From IMG/VR virus record IMGVR_UViG_3300011271_000016, positions 1-26,613 of that record: 26,613 nucleotides of DNA. One strand, written 5' to 3'. Shown here piece by piece: positions 14,727-20,062 of the stretch. A program made the position numbers and the translations under genes. The first letter of the stretch is position 1; each line of letters opens with the position of its first letter. The notes beneath the pieces are model-generated. The model saw only the letters and a list, made by a program, of their open reading frames with translations. It did no database searches and was not told where the DNA came from. This stretch comes from a virus.

Positions 14727-15211
14727 GGCGACCCTCCAATGAATTGACAGTATGGCACTCGCCAATCAGGTGCCATGAACATGGCCTGGCCTTCAGCAAG
14801 CGACATCGTATGATGTTTGCAAACCGCTTCCCACACAAACAATTCGAGCTTGTCCTTGAGCTTGTAGTGCCAAACCGTTTCGTCTGGGCCAGGCTGACAC
14901 CAAAGATTGTCTATGTCGTCGGCCCCGCCAAGGGCGAGCATCAAGCGATGATCGATCTCGCCACATTGGCGGGCGCCATAACGCTGACGTACCTCGGCTT
15001 TCATCTCTGATGTGGTGACGCGGTGCCGCTTGCTGTAGGAAAGGCCATTGACGATTCCGCAGACTTCAGCCTGGTCGGTTGACGCAATGACGCCTGGAGT
15101 TAGGCCAGGATCTGGCAAGACGGCGATTTGTGGATCGGCGATGGCAAAGGCGCCGCACAGGCCGGCGAGGATCAGGCCGGCGATAAAGCTGTCACGTTTA
15201 GGTTGGATCAT
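14717..15211 (-). CDS. Exported HNH-type nuclease-like protein
   Basis: The start (ATG at 15211, AGGAGA upstream) gives a signal-peptide-like N-terminus (SFIAGLILAGLCGAFA). The core reads GEIDHRLMLALGGADDIDN, with LWCQPG after it and a later KDKLELFVWEAVC. This resembles secreted HNH-fold nucleases with the pattern E-x-DH-x-x-P-LELGG-x2-x-x-NLWP and a KD-x-LE helix. The DH and the N are in the right places; the Pro of the canonical form is Met here. It could degrade DNA in the periplasm or exclude other phages; this is inference. Confidence 0.7.
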   Translation of the reverse strand: MIQPKRDSFIAGLILAGLCGAFAIADPQIAVLPDPGLTPGVIASTDQAEVCGIVNGLSYSKRHRVTTSEMKAEVRQRYGARQCGEIDHRLMLALGGADDIDNLWCQPGPDETVWHYKLKDKLELFVWEAVCKHHTMSLAEGQAMFMAPDWRVPYCQFIGGSPCP

Positions 15212-15917
15212 AAGGATTCTCCTGTGGCTTGACGAGAGCACGGATCGCGTCACAGATGCAGAGCGCGTTATCGATCGCCCCCGCGCGGTGATTCATGCCC
15301 GCCGCGAACGCTTCCGTCGTGTTGTTGCGGTCACCGCTTGCGGGATGGTTGGCATACCGCTCTGCTACTTGCGCGGCTTCCTCGATCGCCGCAGAGCGGG
15401 CAATGCGGGCGATGGCTTGACGCTCTGCGAGCGTGGTTCTGTACACTGCGCGTGCGTCGCGCCAAATCTGGTGACGTTCATGCATCTGAAAATCTCGTTC
15501 GTCCGCGCGGACCTCGCGCTCGGCCTGCTCGATGGCGCAGGCGTTACGTTCGACGAGTTTATTGTAGTCTCGCCGCCATAAGATCAGGCCAGGATCTTCA
15601 ATGTTGTCCCCAGTACATGACCGCTGATGTATCAGCGGTTCACATGCTGCCGCTGCCCGCTCCCTCGCCGAGGCGCTGGGCGCGTCCGAGCAATAAGGAC
15701 ACGGACGCCCGGCTTCGTGATTATCCTGATTAGGGCAAATGGGCGGGGCTATCAGACGATAGGCGACGATGTCATATGGACTCCCTTCGTGCTTCCAATT
15801 CCATGCCGTAGACGAGGTCAATGGCGCTCCCGTTCCACCGTCACGTAGACGGTATTCGAACAGTTTGCCCTTCGGAACCGGACATTCACCTCCGGCCCAA
15901 TCGATCCACCCGTCCAT
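15198..15917 (-). CDS. Conserved phage hypothetical protein, 239 aa
   Basis: The N-terminal 60 residues (WIDWAGGECPVPKGKLFEYR, then TAWNWKH and PYDIVAYRLI) match a domain common in phage accessory proteins. A C-x...C-x2-C segment follows (ICPNQDN...PCPYC). The C-terminal half is a long charged helix ending in an AAIEEAAQVAERYANHP repeat-like segment of the kind seen in other phage proteins. It starts after GAGAGGGG. Function is unknown. Confidence 0.75.
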   Translation of the reverse strand: MDGWIDWAGGECPVPKGKLFEYRLRDGGTGAPLTSSTAWNWKHEGSPYDIVAYRLIAPPICPNQDNHEAGRPCPYCSDAPSASARERAAAACEPLIHQRSCTGDNIEDPGLILWRRDYNKLVERNACAIEQAEREVRADERDFQMHERHQIWRDARAVYRTTLAERQAIARIARSAAIEEAAQVAERYANHPASGDRNNTTEAFAAGMNHRAGAIDNALCICDAIRALVKPQENPYDPT

Positions 15918-16031
15918 TATTTTCCCCTCTCGGTTTGAAGTGCCACACCGTGGTGAAATCCGGCGAGGTAAGATGTAGACCTCGCGGACCTGTAGTAGTG
16001 CAGTCGAGACTGCGAGCCGCGACGATTGCTG

Positions 16032-16319
16032 CTATCGCGTGGCTGCATACGCGATCAGCGGCCAAATGAGCCCGAGCACATAGGGCAGGGCGGCGAAGGT
16101 AAAAAGACATCCGCCGAGCACAGCAACAAACCAGCCGCCGATATGCTGCGCTCCGAATGGGCGGCGTTTCAGGCCGCGATTAGAGAGATTCATCGCAGCG
16201 AGGAAAATCACCAAGCCGCCTAGCGCGAGATATGGGCTGTGCAGGACAGGACCGCCAAGCGCCTCAATTGGATCACAGGAATAGGGGCATGCATTAATCG
16301 GCTTCCAAATGCGTTCCAT
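16032..16319 (-). CDS. Small integral membrane protein, 95 aa
   Basis: Three hydrophobic stretches are visible: YLALGGLVIFLAAMN, GGWFVAVLGGCLFTFAAL and PYVLGLIWPLIAYAA. Positive charges (NRGLKRRP) lie between the first and second. It could be holin-like or a membrane accessory protein, but the position in the early cluster, far from the lysis genes, argues against calling it a holin. A 112-base gap follows before the next gene. Confidence 0.6.
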   Translation of the reverse strand: MERIWKPINACPYSCDPIEALGGPVLHSPYLALGGLVIFLAAMNLSNRGLKRRPFGAQHIGGWFVAVLGGCLFTFAALPYVLGLIWPLIAYAATR

Positions 16320-16420
16320 TCATTTATTACCACGATCACGAATAAGCAAATAGATAAACATCACGAATACTATGCTGGCTAAAAAGATTGAAAGTAAATG
16401 AGCAATTATTGCTCCGTGCA
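16320..16420 (-). pseudogene. Broken small membrane protein (one-base indel)
   Basis: A strong ribosome site (GGAGG, then CGCACC) leads to an ATG, but the frame closes after 13 codons (MHGAIIAHLLSIF). Adding one T to the run of four near 16381-16384 would continue as LASIVFVMFIYLLIRD and end at 16320. That would give a 33-residue single-pass membrane protein overlapping nothing and ending just before the next start. This looks like a homopolymer indel, real or artefactual. Confidence 0.5.
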
Positions 16421-16473
16421 TGGTGCGCCTCCAATCAACTGAACATTTCACGTAGCGGCAGTCTTCCGTTTGG

Positions 16474-16842
16474 TCATAATCCTGCTATTGCTAAGAGTTC
16501 GTTGGCTTCTTTGAGCCGGTCGCGTTTGGCAGAGGCGCGTAGCAATCGATTCCGTTCACGTTCGCGCCGTTCTTTGATTTGTTCGATGGTTGGTGCTGGT
16601 CGGCCGCTGCGCACAACATCGGCGATCTTATCAATGTCGTATTGAACGGGCGCTGCATTGGTGCCGGGCCGCATATGATCGCGGCTGCACGCTAGGGCGG
16701 CATCGCAGCGCGGCTTTAGAATGTTGACTAGCATGGTGACGTTTACAGGAATGTTGACGCGTTGTCGGTCAGGGAAGCGGATGGCGATCTCGTCGCCTTC
16801 GAGCCATATGGCGATGGCATAGGGCGGGCAATCTATTTCCAT
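16474..16842 (-). CDS. Unknown protein with charged C-terminal helix, 122 aa
   Basis: I chose the ATG at 16842 because it follows the previous stop by one base and has GGAAAGA upstream; the frame is open to 16920. The N-terminal half is beta-like (YAIAIWLEGDEIAIRF, then RVNIPVNV). The C-terminal half is a strongly charged helix (KERRERERNRLLRASAKRD). No family is recognised. Confidence 0.65.
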   Translation of the reverse strand: MEIDCPPYAIAIWLEGDEIAIRFPDRQRVNIPVNVTMLVNILKPRCDAALACSRDHMRPGTNAAPVQYDIDKIADVVRSGRPAPTIEQIKERRERERNRLLRASAKRDRLKEANELLAIAGL

Positions 16843-16843
16843 G

Positions 16844-17017
16844 TTACGGAGTCTTTCCGCCAGCATAGGAACCGCGCATCCAAGCAAAGGGATGTAACCA
16901 ATTTGACGGCAAAAAAACAAGCATGATTAATACTATCATCCAATCGTGGATGTTGTTAATGCTACAGCCATAATAGCTGCATTCGTAAGCGACGTTGTAG
17001 GTTTCTTTGTATGTCAT
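16844..17017 (-). CDS. Small membrane protein, 57 aa
   Basis: The ATG at 17017 (MTYKETYN) sits 9 bases after AAGGAG, which itself lies within the longer frame from 17035, so 17017 is preferred. A hydrophobic stretch (WMIVLIMLVFLPSNWL) gives one membrane segment. It is the first gene after a perfect promoter at 17044-17072. The function is unknown. A run of seven T makes the later frame worth checking. Confidence 0.55.
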   Translation of the reverse strand: MTYKETYNVAYECSYYGCSINNIHDWMIVLIMLVFLPSNWLHPFAWMRGSYAGGKTP

Positions 17018-17043
17018 TTCGTCTAGCTCCTTCATTTTGTCGC

Positions 17044-17072
17044 ATTATACCATATTATTTGGTAAATGTCAA
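17044..17072 (-). promoter_or_regulatory. Consensus sigma70 promoter (TTGACA-N17-TATAAT)
   Basis: Both boxes match the consensus exactly with the ideal 17-base spacing: TTGACA at 17067-17072 and TATAAT at 17044-17049, reading leftward. Transcription should begin near 17036, about 20 bases before the ATG at 17017. The -35 directly abuts a perfect hairpin (17071-17107), so repression or insulation of the upstream operon is plausible. Confidence 0.9.
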
Positions 17073-17107
17073 TGCGACCATGCCACTGTATCTAGCATGG
17101 TCGCATT
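17071..17107. terminator. Perfect 12-bp hairpin next to the promoter
   Basis: The arms AATGCGACCATG and CATGGTCGCATT are exact complements around a 13-base loop. On the minus strand it lies 6 bases after the stop of 17113-17265, as expected of a terminator, but no T-tract follows. The arm contains TGCGAC, also present after the neighbouring -10 and in the 18746-18762 palindrome, so it could be an operator. Confidence 0.6.
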
Positions 17108-17112
17108 GATGC

Positions 17113-17265
17113 TTAAGATGATCTATATTTCCTTCCAATAGGACGACGTAATCTCGTTCTTGGTAATATGCGTCTCATAAGCATATAAACTGTTTGCATT
17201 AAATCCTCATATTCTCTCATTTCTTGGTATTCTTTGGCTAGTTGCATTATATCAACATTTGTCAT
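17113..17265 (-). CDS. Small basic helical protein, 50 aa
   Basis: The ATG follows AGGAGA and overlaps the previous gene by 4 bases. The product is Met- and Arg-rich (MQTVYMLMRRI and RTRLRRPIGRKYRSS) with an N-terminal charged helix. It is A/T-rich relative to its neighbours. No family is recognised. Confidence 0.6.
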   Translation of the reverse strand: MTNVDIMQLAKEYQEMREYEDLMQTVYMLMRRILPRTRLRRPIGRKYRSS

Positions 17266-17402
17266 TCGTCGTTCTCCTGCATAGCGCGTAGGGTCTCGGC
17301 CGCGCGTTCGATGATATCGAGTAGCTCGTCGTCGTCTTCGTCAGGCGGAATGTCGTTAATGACATTGACGAACCATTCGCGGGTATGCGGGTTTGTCATC
17401 AT
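17262..17402 (-). CDS. Small acidic protein, 46 aa
   Basis: Start overlaps the previous stop as ATGA, with AAAGG upstream. The sequence NPHTREWFVNVINDIPPDED is followed by an acidic run and an amphipathic helix (LLDIIERAAETLRAMQ). No family is recognised. The overlaps at both ends support it being translated. Confidence 0.6.
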   Translation of the reverse strand: MMTNPHTREWFVNVINDIPPDEDDDELLDIIERAAETLRAMQENDE

Positions 17403-17623
17403 GACACCTTTAGGTTGCCGGCGCGATCACGACGCACTGCCGCGAACCAAGAACGCTTTGGATGGTTGGTGACGGTGATGCTGCAAATGTCTGTTACAAC
17501 ATCGCACACATAGCCTGGGCATGGATTAAAGGTGCTAGGATCGGCGACATATACGAGTCCGGCTTTGGCGATCACCGCTTCACGAAAGGCTTTCTTAGTT
17601 GGATATGGAACTATGTGAGTCAT
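17399..17623 (-). CDS. Small conserved phage protein (VTNHPKRSWFAAV type), 74 aa
   Basis: The gene follows AAGGACC. The C-terminal ITVTNHPKRSWFAAVRRDR is a pattern I recall from many phage and prophage hypothetical proteins. The N-terminal part is helical with a GLVYVADPS turn. Function is unknown. Confidence 0.75.
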   Translation of the reverse strand: MTHIVPYPTKKAFREAVIAKAGLVYVADPSTFNPCPGYVCDVVTDICSITVTNHPKRSWFAAVRRDRAGNLKVS

Positions 17624-17840
17624 GATGGGTCCTTATAGATGGCGTGGTTGCCCGAAGGCGATGGCAACTAAATTCAGGGAAGCTTTCTCCTTTCGGATGT
17701 TTCGGGCTTCTTGAGACAACGCAAGTATGACCGGATCGGCGCATGTTATCTCGGGTTTCTTTTGCTTGCTCCCGCGAAGTGAAATAGCCATGGTCAGGGT
17801 ACCAAGAAGTTCCTTTGTTGTCTTTTACAACGTATGACAT
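17595..17840 (-). CDS. Unknown small protein, 81 aa, with doubtful C-terminus
   Basis: The ATG at 17840 has AAGGAG upstream, so translation surely starts here. The first half (MSYVVKDNKGTSWYPDHGYF, then TSREQAKETRDNMRR) looks like a real protein. The last 30 residues are His/Ser-rich and run 29 bases into the next gene. A second frame from an ATG at 17791 (MAISLRGSKQKK, ending QPRHL at 17633) looks natural in its later half and ends just before the next ribosome site. Either the genes overlap or one base is missing here. Confidence 0.5.
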   Translation of the reverse strand: MSYVVKDNKGTSWYPDHGYFTSREQAKETRDNMRRSGHTCVVSRSPKHPKGESFPEFSCHRLRATTPSIRTHHDSHSSISN

Positions 17841-17855
17841 TTTGTTGGTCTCCTT

Positions 17856-17894
17856 GCAGCCGGCTGGCCTAAGGTTTGCTAACCAGCCGGCTGC
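17856..17894. repeat. 12-bp-stem hairpin; its central 30 bases recur inverted at 20574-20603
   Basis: The arms GCAGCCGGCTGG and CCAGCCGGCTGC pair perfectly around a 15-base loop, in the gap between leftward genes at 17902 and 17840. Positions 17857-17886 recur on the other strand at 20574-20603 with a single mismatch. A terminator, processing site or protein-binding site is possible; conservation of the loop argues against a simple terminator. Confidence 0.8.
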
Positions 17895-17901
17895 TCGCTT
17901 G

Positions 17902-18444
17902 TTAGATCCCGCTATCGGCTAGTTCGCTTGCACTCGCCGTGCGTTCGCGCACGATGCGCTCGGCCGACGCCCGCACCGATTTGCCCTTGGGGCCGGCCAT
18001 GTAGAGGCCGACTGCCTCGGCGATGTCGGCTACCGGCGCGAGCCTGCGGTCCGCCCGCGATGTATTGATCTGATGCAAGAGGCGCGGCACAAGACCCTTG
18101 ATGTCCTTCGGTACCGGTATCGATGCGAGCATGGCATGGATGTTGGCGACCGCGATCTTGCGAACTTCGGCCTCGACAGGATCGGCGGGTTCGGCGGTGG
18201 CGCGATGGGCGCGAAGTTCGCCGGCGTACATGTTGGCGAGGCGCTTCTCGGCTAAGGCGAGAATCTCCGCGTTGGGCAGCGGATCGCCGGCCTCGGTGGT
18301 CTTGTTGGCGGCCGCATCGTTTAGACATTGGCGCAAGCCATAGTCGTAGATGTAGGATTGTACGGTCTCGTTGAACCGCGTGGTATCAACGGTTAGCACG
18401 CCGTATTTGCCAGCTCGACCGATGTTAACGTTGATGGTAGGCAT
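17902..18444 (-). CDS. Unknown helical protein, 180 aa, paralog-like to 11074-11580
   Basis: I chose the ATG at 18444 (MPTINVNIGRAGKYGV) because AAGGAG precedes it. After a short beta opening the protein is Ala/Arg-rich helix, with TAEPADPVEAEVRKIAVANI sharing the DPVE-x-E-x2-K-x-A pattern with the 11-kb protein. Both have a YG/Y-rich segment soon after the N-terminus and a similar length. The function is unknown. The gene is noticeably more G/C-rich than its neighbours. Confidence 0.75.
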   Translation of the reverse strand: MPTINVNIGRAGKYGVLTVDTTRFNETVQSYIYDYGLRQCLNDAAANKTTEAGDPLPNAEILALAEKRLANMYAGELRAHRATAEPADPVEAEVRKIAVANIHAMLASIPVPKDIKGLVPRLLHQINTSRADRRLAPVADIAEAVGLYMAGPKGKSVRASAERIVRERTASASELADSGI

Positions 18445-18479
18445 TGGTTGGCTCCTTGTTGGCGCATGATTGCACCGTG

Positions 18480-18519
18480 TTGCGCCCGCTGTTGTTGGGT
18501 TTTTTGTAGGCGGGCGCAA
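18480..18519. terminator. 10-bp perfect hairpin between leftward genes
   Basis: TTGCGCCCGC and GCGGGCGCAA are exact complements with a 20-base loop. It lies between the stop at 18535 and the ATG at 18444. On the minus strand no T-run follows. The plus strand has a TTTTTT run only inside the loop, so a classic intrinsic terminator is unlikely. Confidence 0.6.
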
Positions 18520-18534
18520 TGGCGCTACAATCAA

Positions 18535-18687
18535 TTAATAACCGGGTTTCAGGATTTGCTGGGCCTCTAACATGCGGACCAATCTGGCTGCCCATTGCTC
18601 TGCCATGTCGGGCTTGCCGCAGTCTCGATAGGCAATCGCTTTGGCTAGGGCTTGGCTGATCTCGCTTCGCGTCGCTCTGTCGGTCAT
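18535..18687 (-). CDS. Small helical protein, 50 aa
   Basis: The ATG follows AAAGGAGCCTAACA, the leader shared with the SF1 helicase gene. The product is two amphipathic helices (TRSEISQALAKAIAYRDCGK and MAEQWAARLVRMLEAQQIL). It resembles tiny phage proteins of the same helix-turn-helix hairpin shape. No function is known. Confidence 0.65.
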   Translation of the reverse strand: MTDRATRSEISQALAKAIAYRDCGKPDMAEQWAARLVRMLEAQQILKPGY

Positions 18688-18745
18688 TGTTAGGCTCCTT
18701 TATTGATCGAATGTCTACAATGACGCTATGATATGTATATGTCCA

Positions 18746-18762
18746 TGCGACATAGTGTCGCA
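18746..18762. promoter_or_regulatory. Palindrome TGCGACA-TAG-TGTCGCA
   Basis: The 7-bp arms are perfect. It lies 3 bases beyond the stop of the first leftward gene (18765-19193) and about 60 bases before the next ATG. The TGCGAC half-site also occurs in the hairpin and promoter near 17.05 kb. It may be an operator or a terminator stem. Confidence 0.55.
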
Positions 18763-18764
18763 CC

Positions 18765-19193
18765 CTATTCGTCGTCCAGCTTTAATGGTTTGTCGGGCGC
18801 GAATGGATTGGGATCATCAACAACCGGCTGCTGCGGCGTTGGCGGCATGCCATGGTTACGAAGCCAACGTTCTTGTTCGGCGGCTTCCCATCGGCGGAAA
18901 TCCTCCGCGAGTGAATTACCGTTAGCATCGTATAGCTGCGATGGATCAATGGTTGGTCGCGGTGTGATGATGATCTTGTTGCCCCGCCGCAGAAACACGT
19001 AGGCGTCGAGCAACGCTATTCCATCATTATTTTCCCGCACGATCTTGCGGTATGTGTTGAGCCGCTGCAGCATATTGACGCAAGAATTGGGATTTAGACA
19101 GTCTATCTCACCGTGACCGCGCTCGAGGACGTATTGTAGGATGTTCTTGCAATCGGCGAAGCGGACGTCAGGGTTTATTTTGGGGCGCGCCAT
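18765..19193 (-). CDS. First gene of the leftward operon, unknown, 142 aa
   Basis: I chose the ATG at 19193 (MARPKINPDVRF), which has AGGAAC upstream and lies just below a good promoter. The N-terminal half is mixed helix with two Cys (FADCKNILQYV and DCLNPNSC). The middle is beta-like (GNKIIITPRP), and the end is Pro/Asp-rich and acidic (PFAPDKPLKLDDE). As the first early gene it could be a regulator or host-takeover factor; no DNA-binding motif is clear. Confidence 0.7.
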   Translation of the reverse strand: MARPKINPDVRFADCKNILQYVLERGHGEIDCLNPNSCVNMLQRLNTYRKIVRENNDGIALLDAYVFLRRGNKIIITPRPTIDPSQLYDANGNSLAEDFRRWEAAEQERWLRNHGMPPTPQQPVVDDPNPFAPDKPLKLDDE

Positions 19194-19225
19194 TATGATT
19201 GTTCCTATCATTGCCATTATTACCC

Positions 19226-19255
19226 ATTATGCGCACATTATTTGGGTTTTGTCAA
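19226..19255 (-). promoter_or_regulatory. Leftward early promoter (TTGACA-N18-CATAAT)
   Basis: TTGACA (19250-19255) and CATAAT (19226-19231) are spaced by 18 bases on the minus strand. This places the transcription start about 25 bases before the ATG at 19193. It is the only good promoter ahead of the whole leftward block. The initially transcribed region has repeated CATTAT/ATAATG words. Confidence 0.8.
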
Positions 19256-19277
19256 TACTATTGTACAGGCGCGTGCG

Positions 19278-19297
19278 GTCCTGAATAGTCCTGAATA
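19278..19297. repeat. Two tandem 10-bp repeats (GTCCTGAATA)
   Basis: GTCCTGAATA is repeated exactly twice in tandem, followed by GT. Ten-base spacing would put protein sites on the same face of the helix. It lies just upstream of the leftward promoter and 22 bases from the inverted-repeat cluster. Confidence 0.8.
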
Positions 19298-19319
19298 GTT
19301 CGGCGGTGTGTGACTAAGG

Positions 19320-19489
19320 TTTAGTAACGTTTCATAACGTTAGAGCGTCTGGTTAAATGGAATCGCGGCCGTGGCCCTTCTTTTAAATCTATAGTAGAAA
19401 AAAAAAAAATTAATAATTATTAACATACTTTAGGGTAGGGTCTGGGTTCCGTGTAATGAGACATACTAACGTTACTAAACGTTACTAAA
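19320..19489. other. Origin-like region: 24-bp inverted repeat around an A/T tract
   Basis: Positions 19320-19343 and 19466-19489 are inverted repeats (22 of 24 bases identical). Each is made of two units of ACGTTACTAA or a close variant, in opposite orientation on the two sides. Between them, 19381-19430 is almost pure A/T with a run of eleven A, about 37 bases from each arm. Iteron-like sites around an easily melted tract are typical of replication origins, and the region also lies at the switch between divergent transcription blocks. Function is inferred from layout only; no DnaA box was recognised. Confidence 0.6.
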
Positions 19490-19532
19490 GCTACTCAGGC
19501 GAGGCAGCCCTACACAGCTCGACGATATGTAT

Positions 19533-19553
19533 GTGGTACGTTCGACGTACCAC
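19533..19553. promoter_or_regulatory. Palindrome with core GTACGT-TCG-ACGTAC (site 1)
   Basis: The arms extend to 9 bp (GTGGTACGT / ACGTACCAC). The core at 19536-19550 matches the sites at 19960-19974 and 6177-6191. The upstream flank TATGTG resembles the TATATA flank of the other two. A dimeric phage regulator or a ParB-type protein could bind here. Confidence 0.7.
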
Positions 19554-19739
19554 CATTCACCGCCGCCCGCCATTAAATCGAATACCGCCCGCGCCGCCGC
19601 ACGTACGCGCGACTAACGACACCGGCTGGTACCCCACTAGCCGGCCGTCCATCATGTCACCCACGGCCCGCCCCGTGGCCCGCAACCGCTATACATAAGA
19701 GCTGTGCTCCACAGCGGCGCGGCAAAAGGCGATTTCGCT
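19554..19739. other. Structured non-coding stretch, possible small RNA
   Basis: No ORF with a ribosome site is visible. Two clean hairpins lie here: CCGGCT...AGCCGG (19622-19644) and GCTGTG-CTC-CACAGC (19701-19715). A stronger one follows at 19740. With a palindromic regulatory site upstream and a terminator-like hairpin at the end, a rightward non-coding RNA of about 200 bases is possible. Packaging or origin structure is an alternative. Confidence 0.3.
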
Positions 19740-19773
19740 GGAGGGGGTGGGCCGATCGACGACCACCCCCTCC
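19740..19773 (+). terminator. Terminator-like hairpin, perfect 11-bp stem
   Basis: GGAGGGGGTGG and CCACCCCCTCC pair exactly around a 12-base loop. The plus strand continues GCAAATTTT, a weak T-run, so rightward termination fits better than leftward (which would read into GCGAAATC). Confidence 0.6.
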
Positions 19774-20062
19774 GCAAATTTTGCACAGTCAAACATTTAA
19801 TGTACATACTTTCCCTTGATTTTGCCTAAAACTGAGGCATTTCATAGCAGCTATGCCAGTTTGTGATGTTTAGCGTGATATTTGCAACAGTGTGGCGCCA
19901 GGACAACATGCGCCGGGCGCATAGCACGGCCGGCCGCCCCCACAAAAATGCATAGCTCGGTACGTCCAACGTACTATATATGCAGTTAAATGTATATGCC
20001 CGGATCGATCCGGTTGACATTGGCGTTTATCGCGTGTACGGTTGCGACGGAAGGAAAAGGCC
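19774..20062. other. Non-coding leader before the rightward genes
   Basis: This stretch contains an imperfect hairpin (AACT..GGCAT/ATGCCAGTT near 19830-19862), a GC hairpin near 19893-19914 (GGCGC/GCGCC), palindrome site 2, and a TTGACA at 20014-20019. I found no strong -10 for that TTGACA, and the implied start would fall very close to the ribosome site, so a promoter there is doubtful. TATATA at 19975-19980 beside palindrome 2 is another candidate -10. Open frames on the minus strand here lack ribosome sites and look like chance. Confidence 0.4.
19960..19974. promoter_or_regulatory. Palindrome GTACGT-CCA-ACGTAC (site 2)
   Basis: Perfect 6-bp arms. On the reverse strand it shares TATATAGTACGTT with site 3 inside the ParB-methyltransferase gene. 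It lies about 90 bases before the first rightward gene and beside a TATATA box, so it may control rightward transcription. Confidence 0.65.

Noticed and set aside
15886-16110. 74-residue minus-strand frame containing TTGPRGLHLTSPDFTTVW
   Set aside because: The middle looks protein-like, but there is no good start or ribosome site, and it overlaps two better genes.
20014-20042. Rightward promoter TTGACA-N17-TACGGT
   Set aside because: The -10 is poor, and the start point would fall at the ribosome site of the small-terminase gene.
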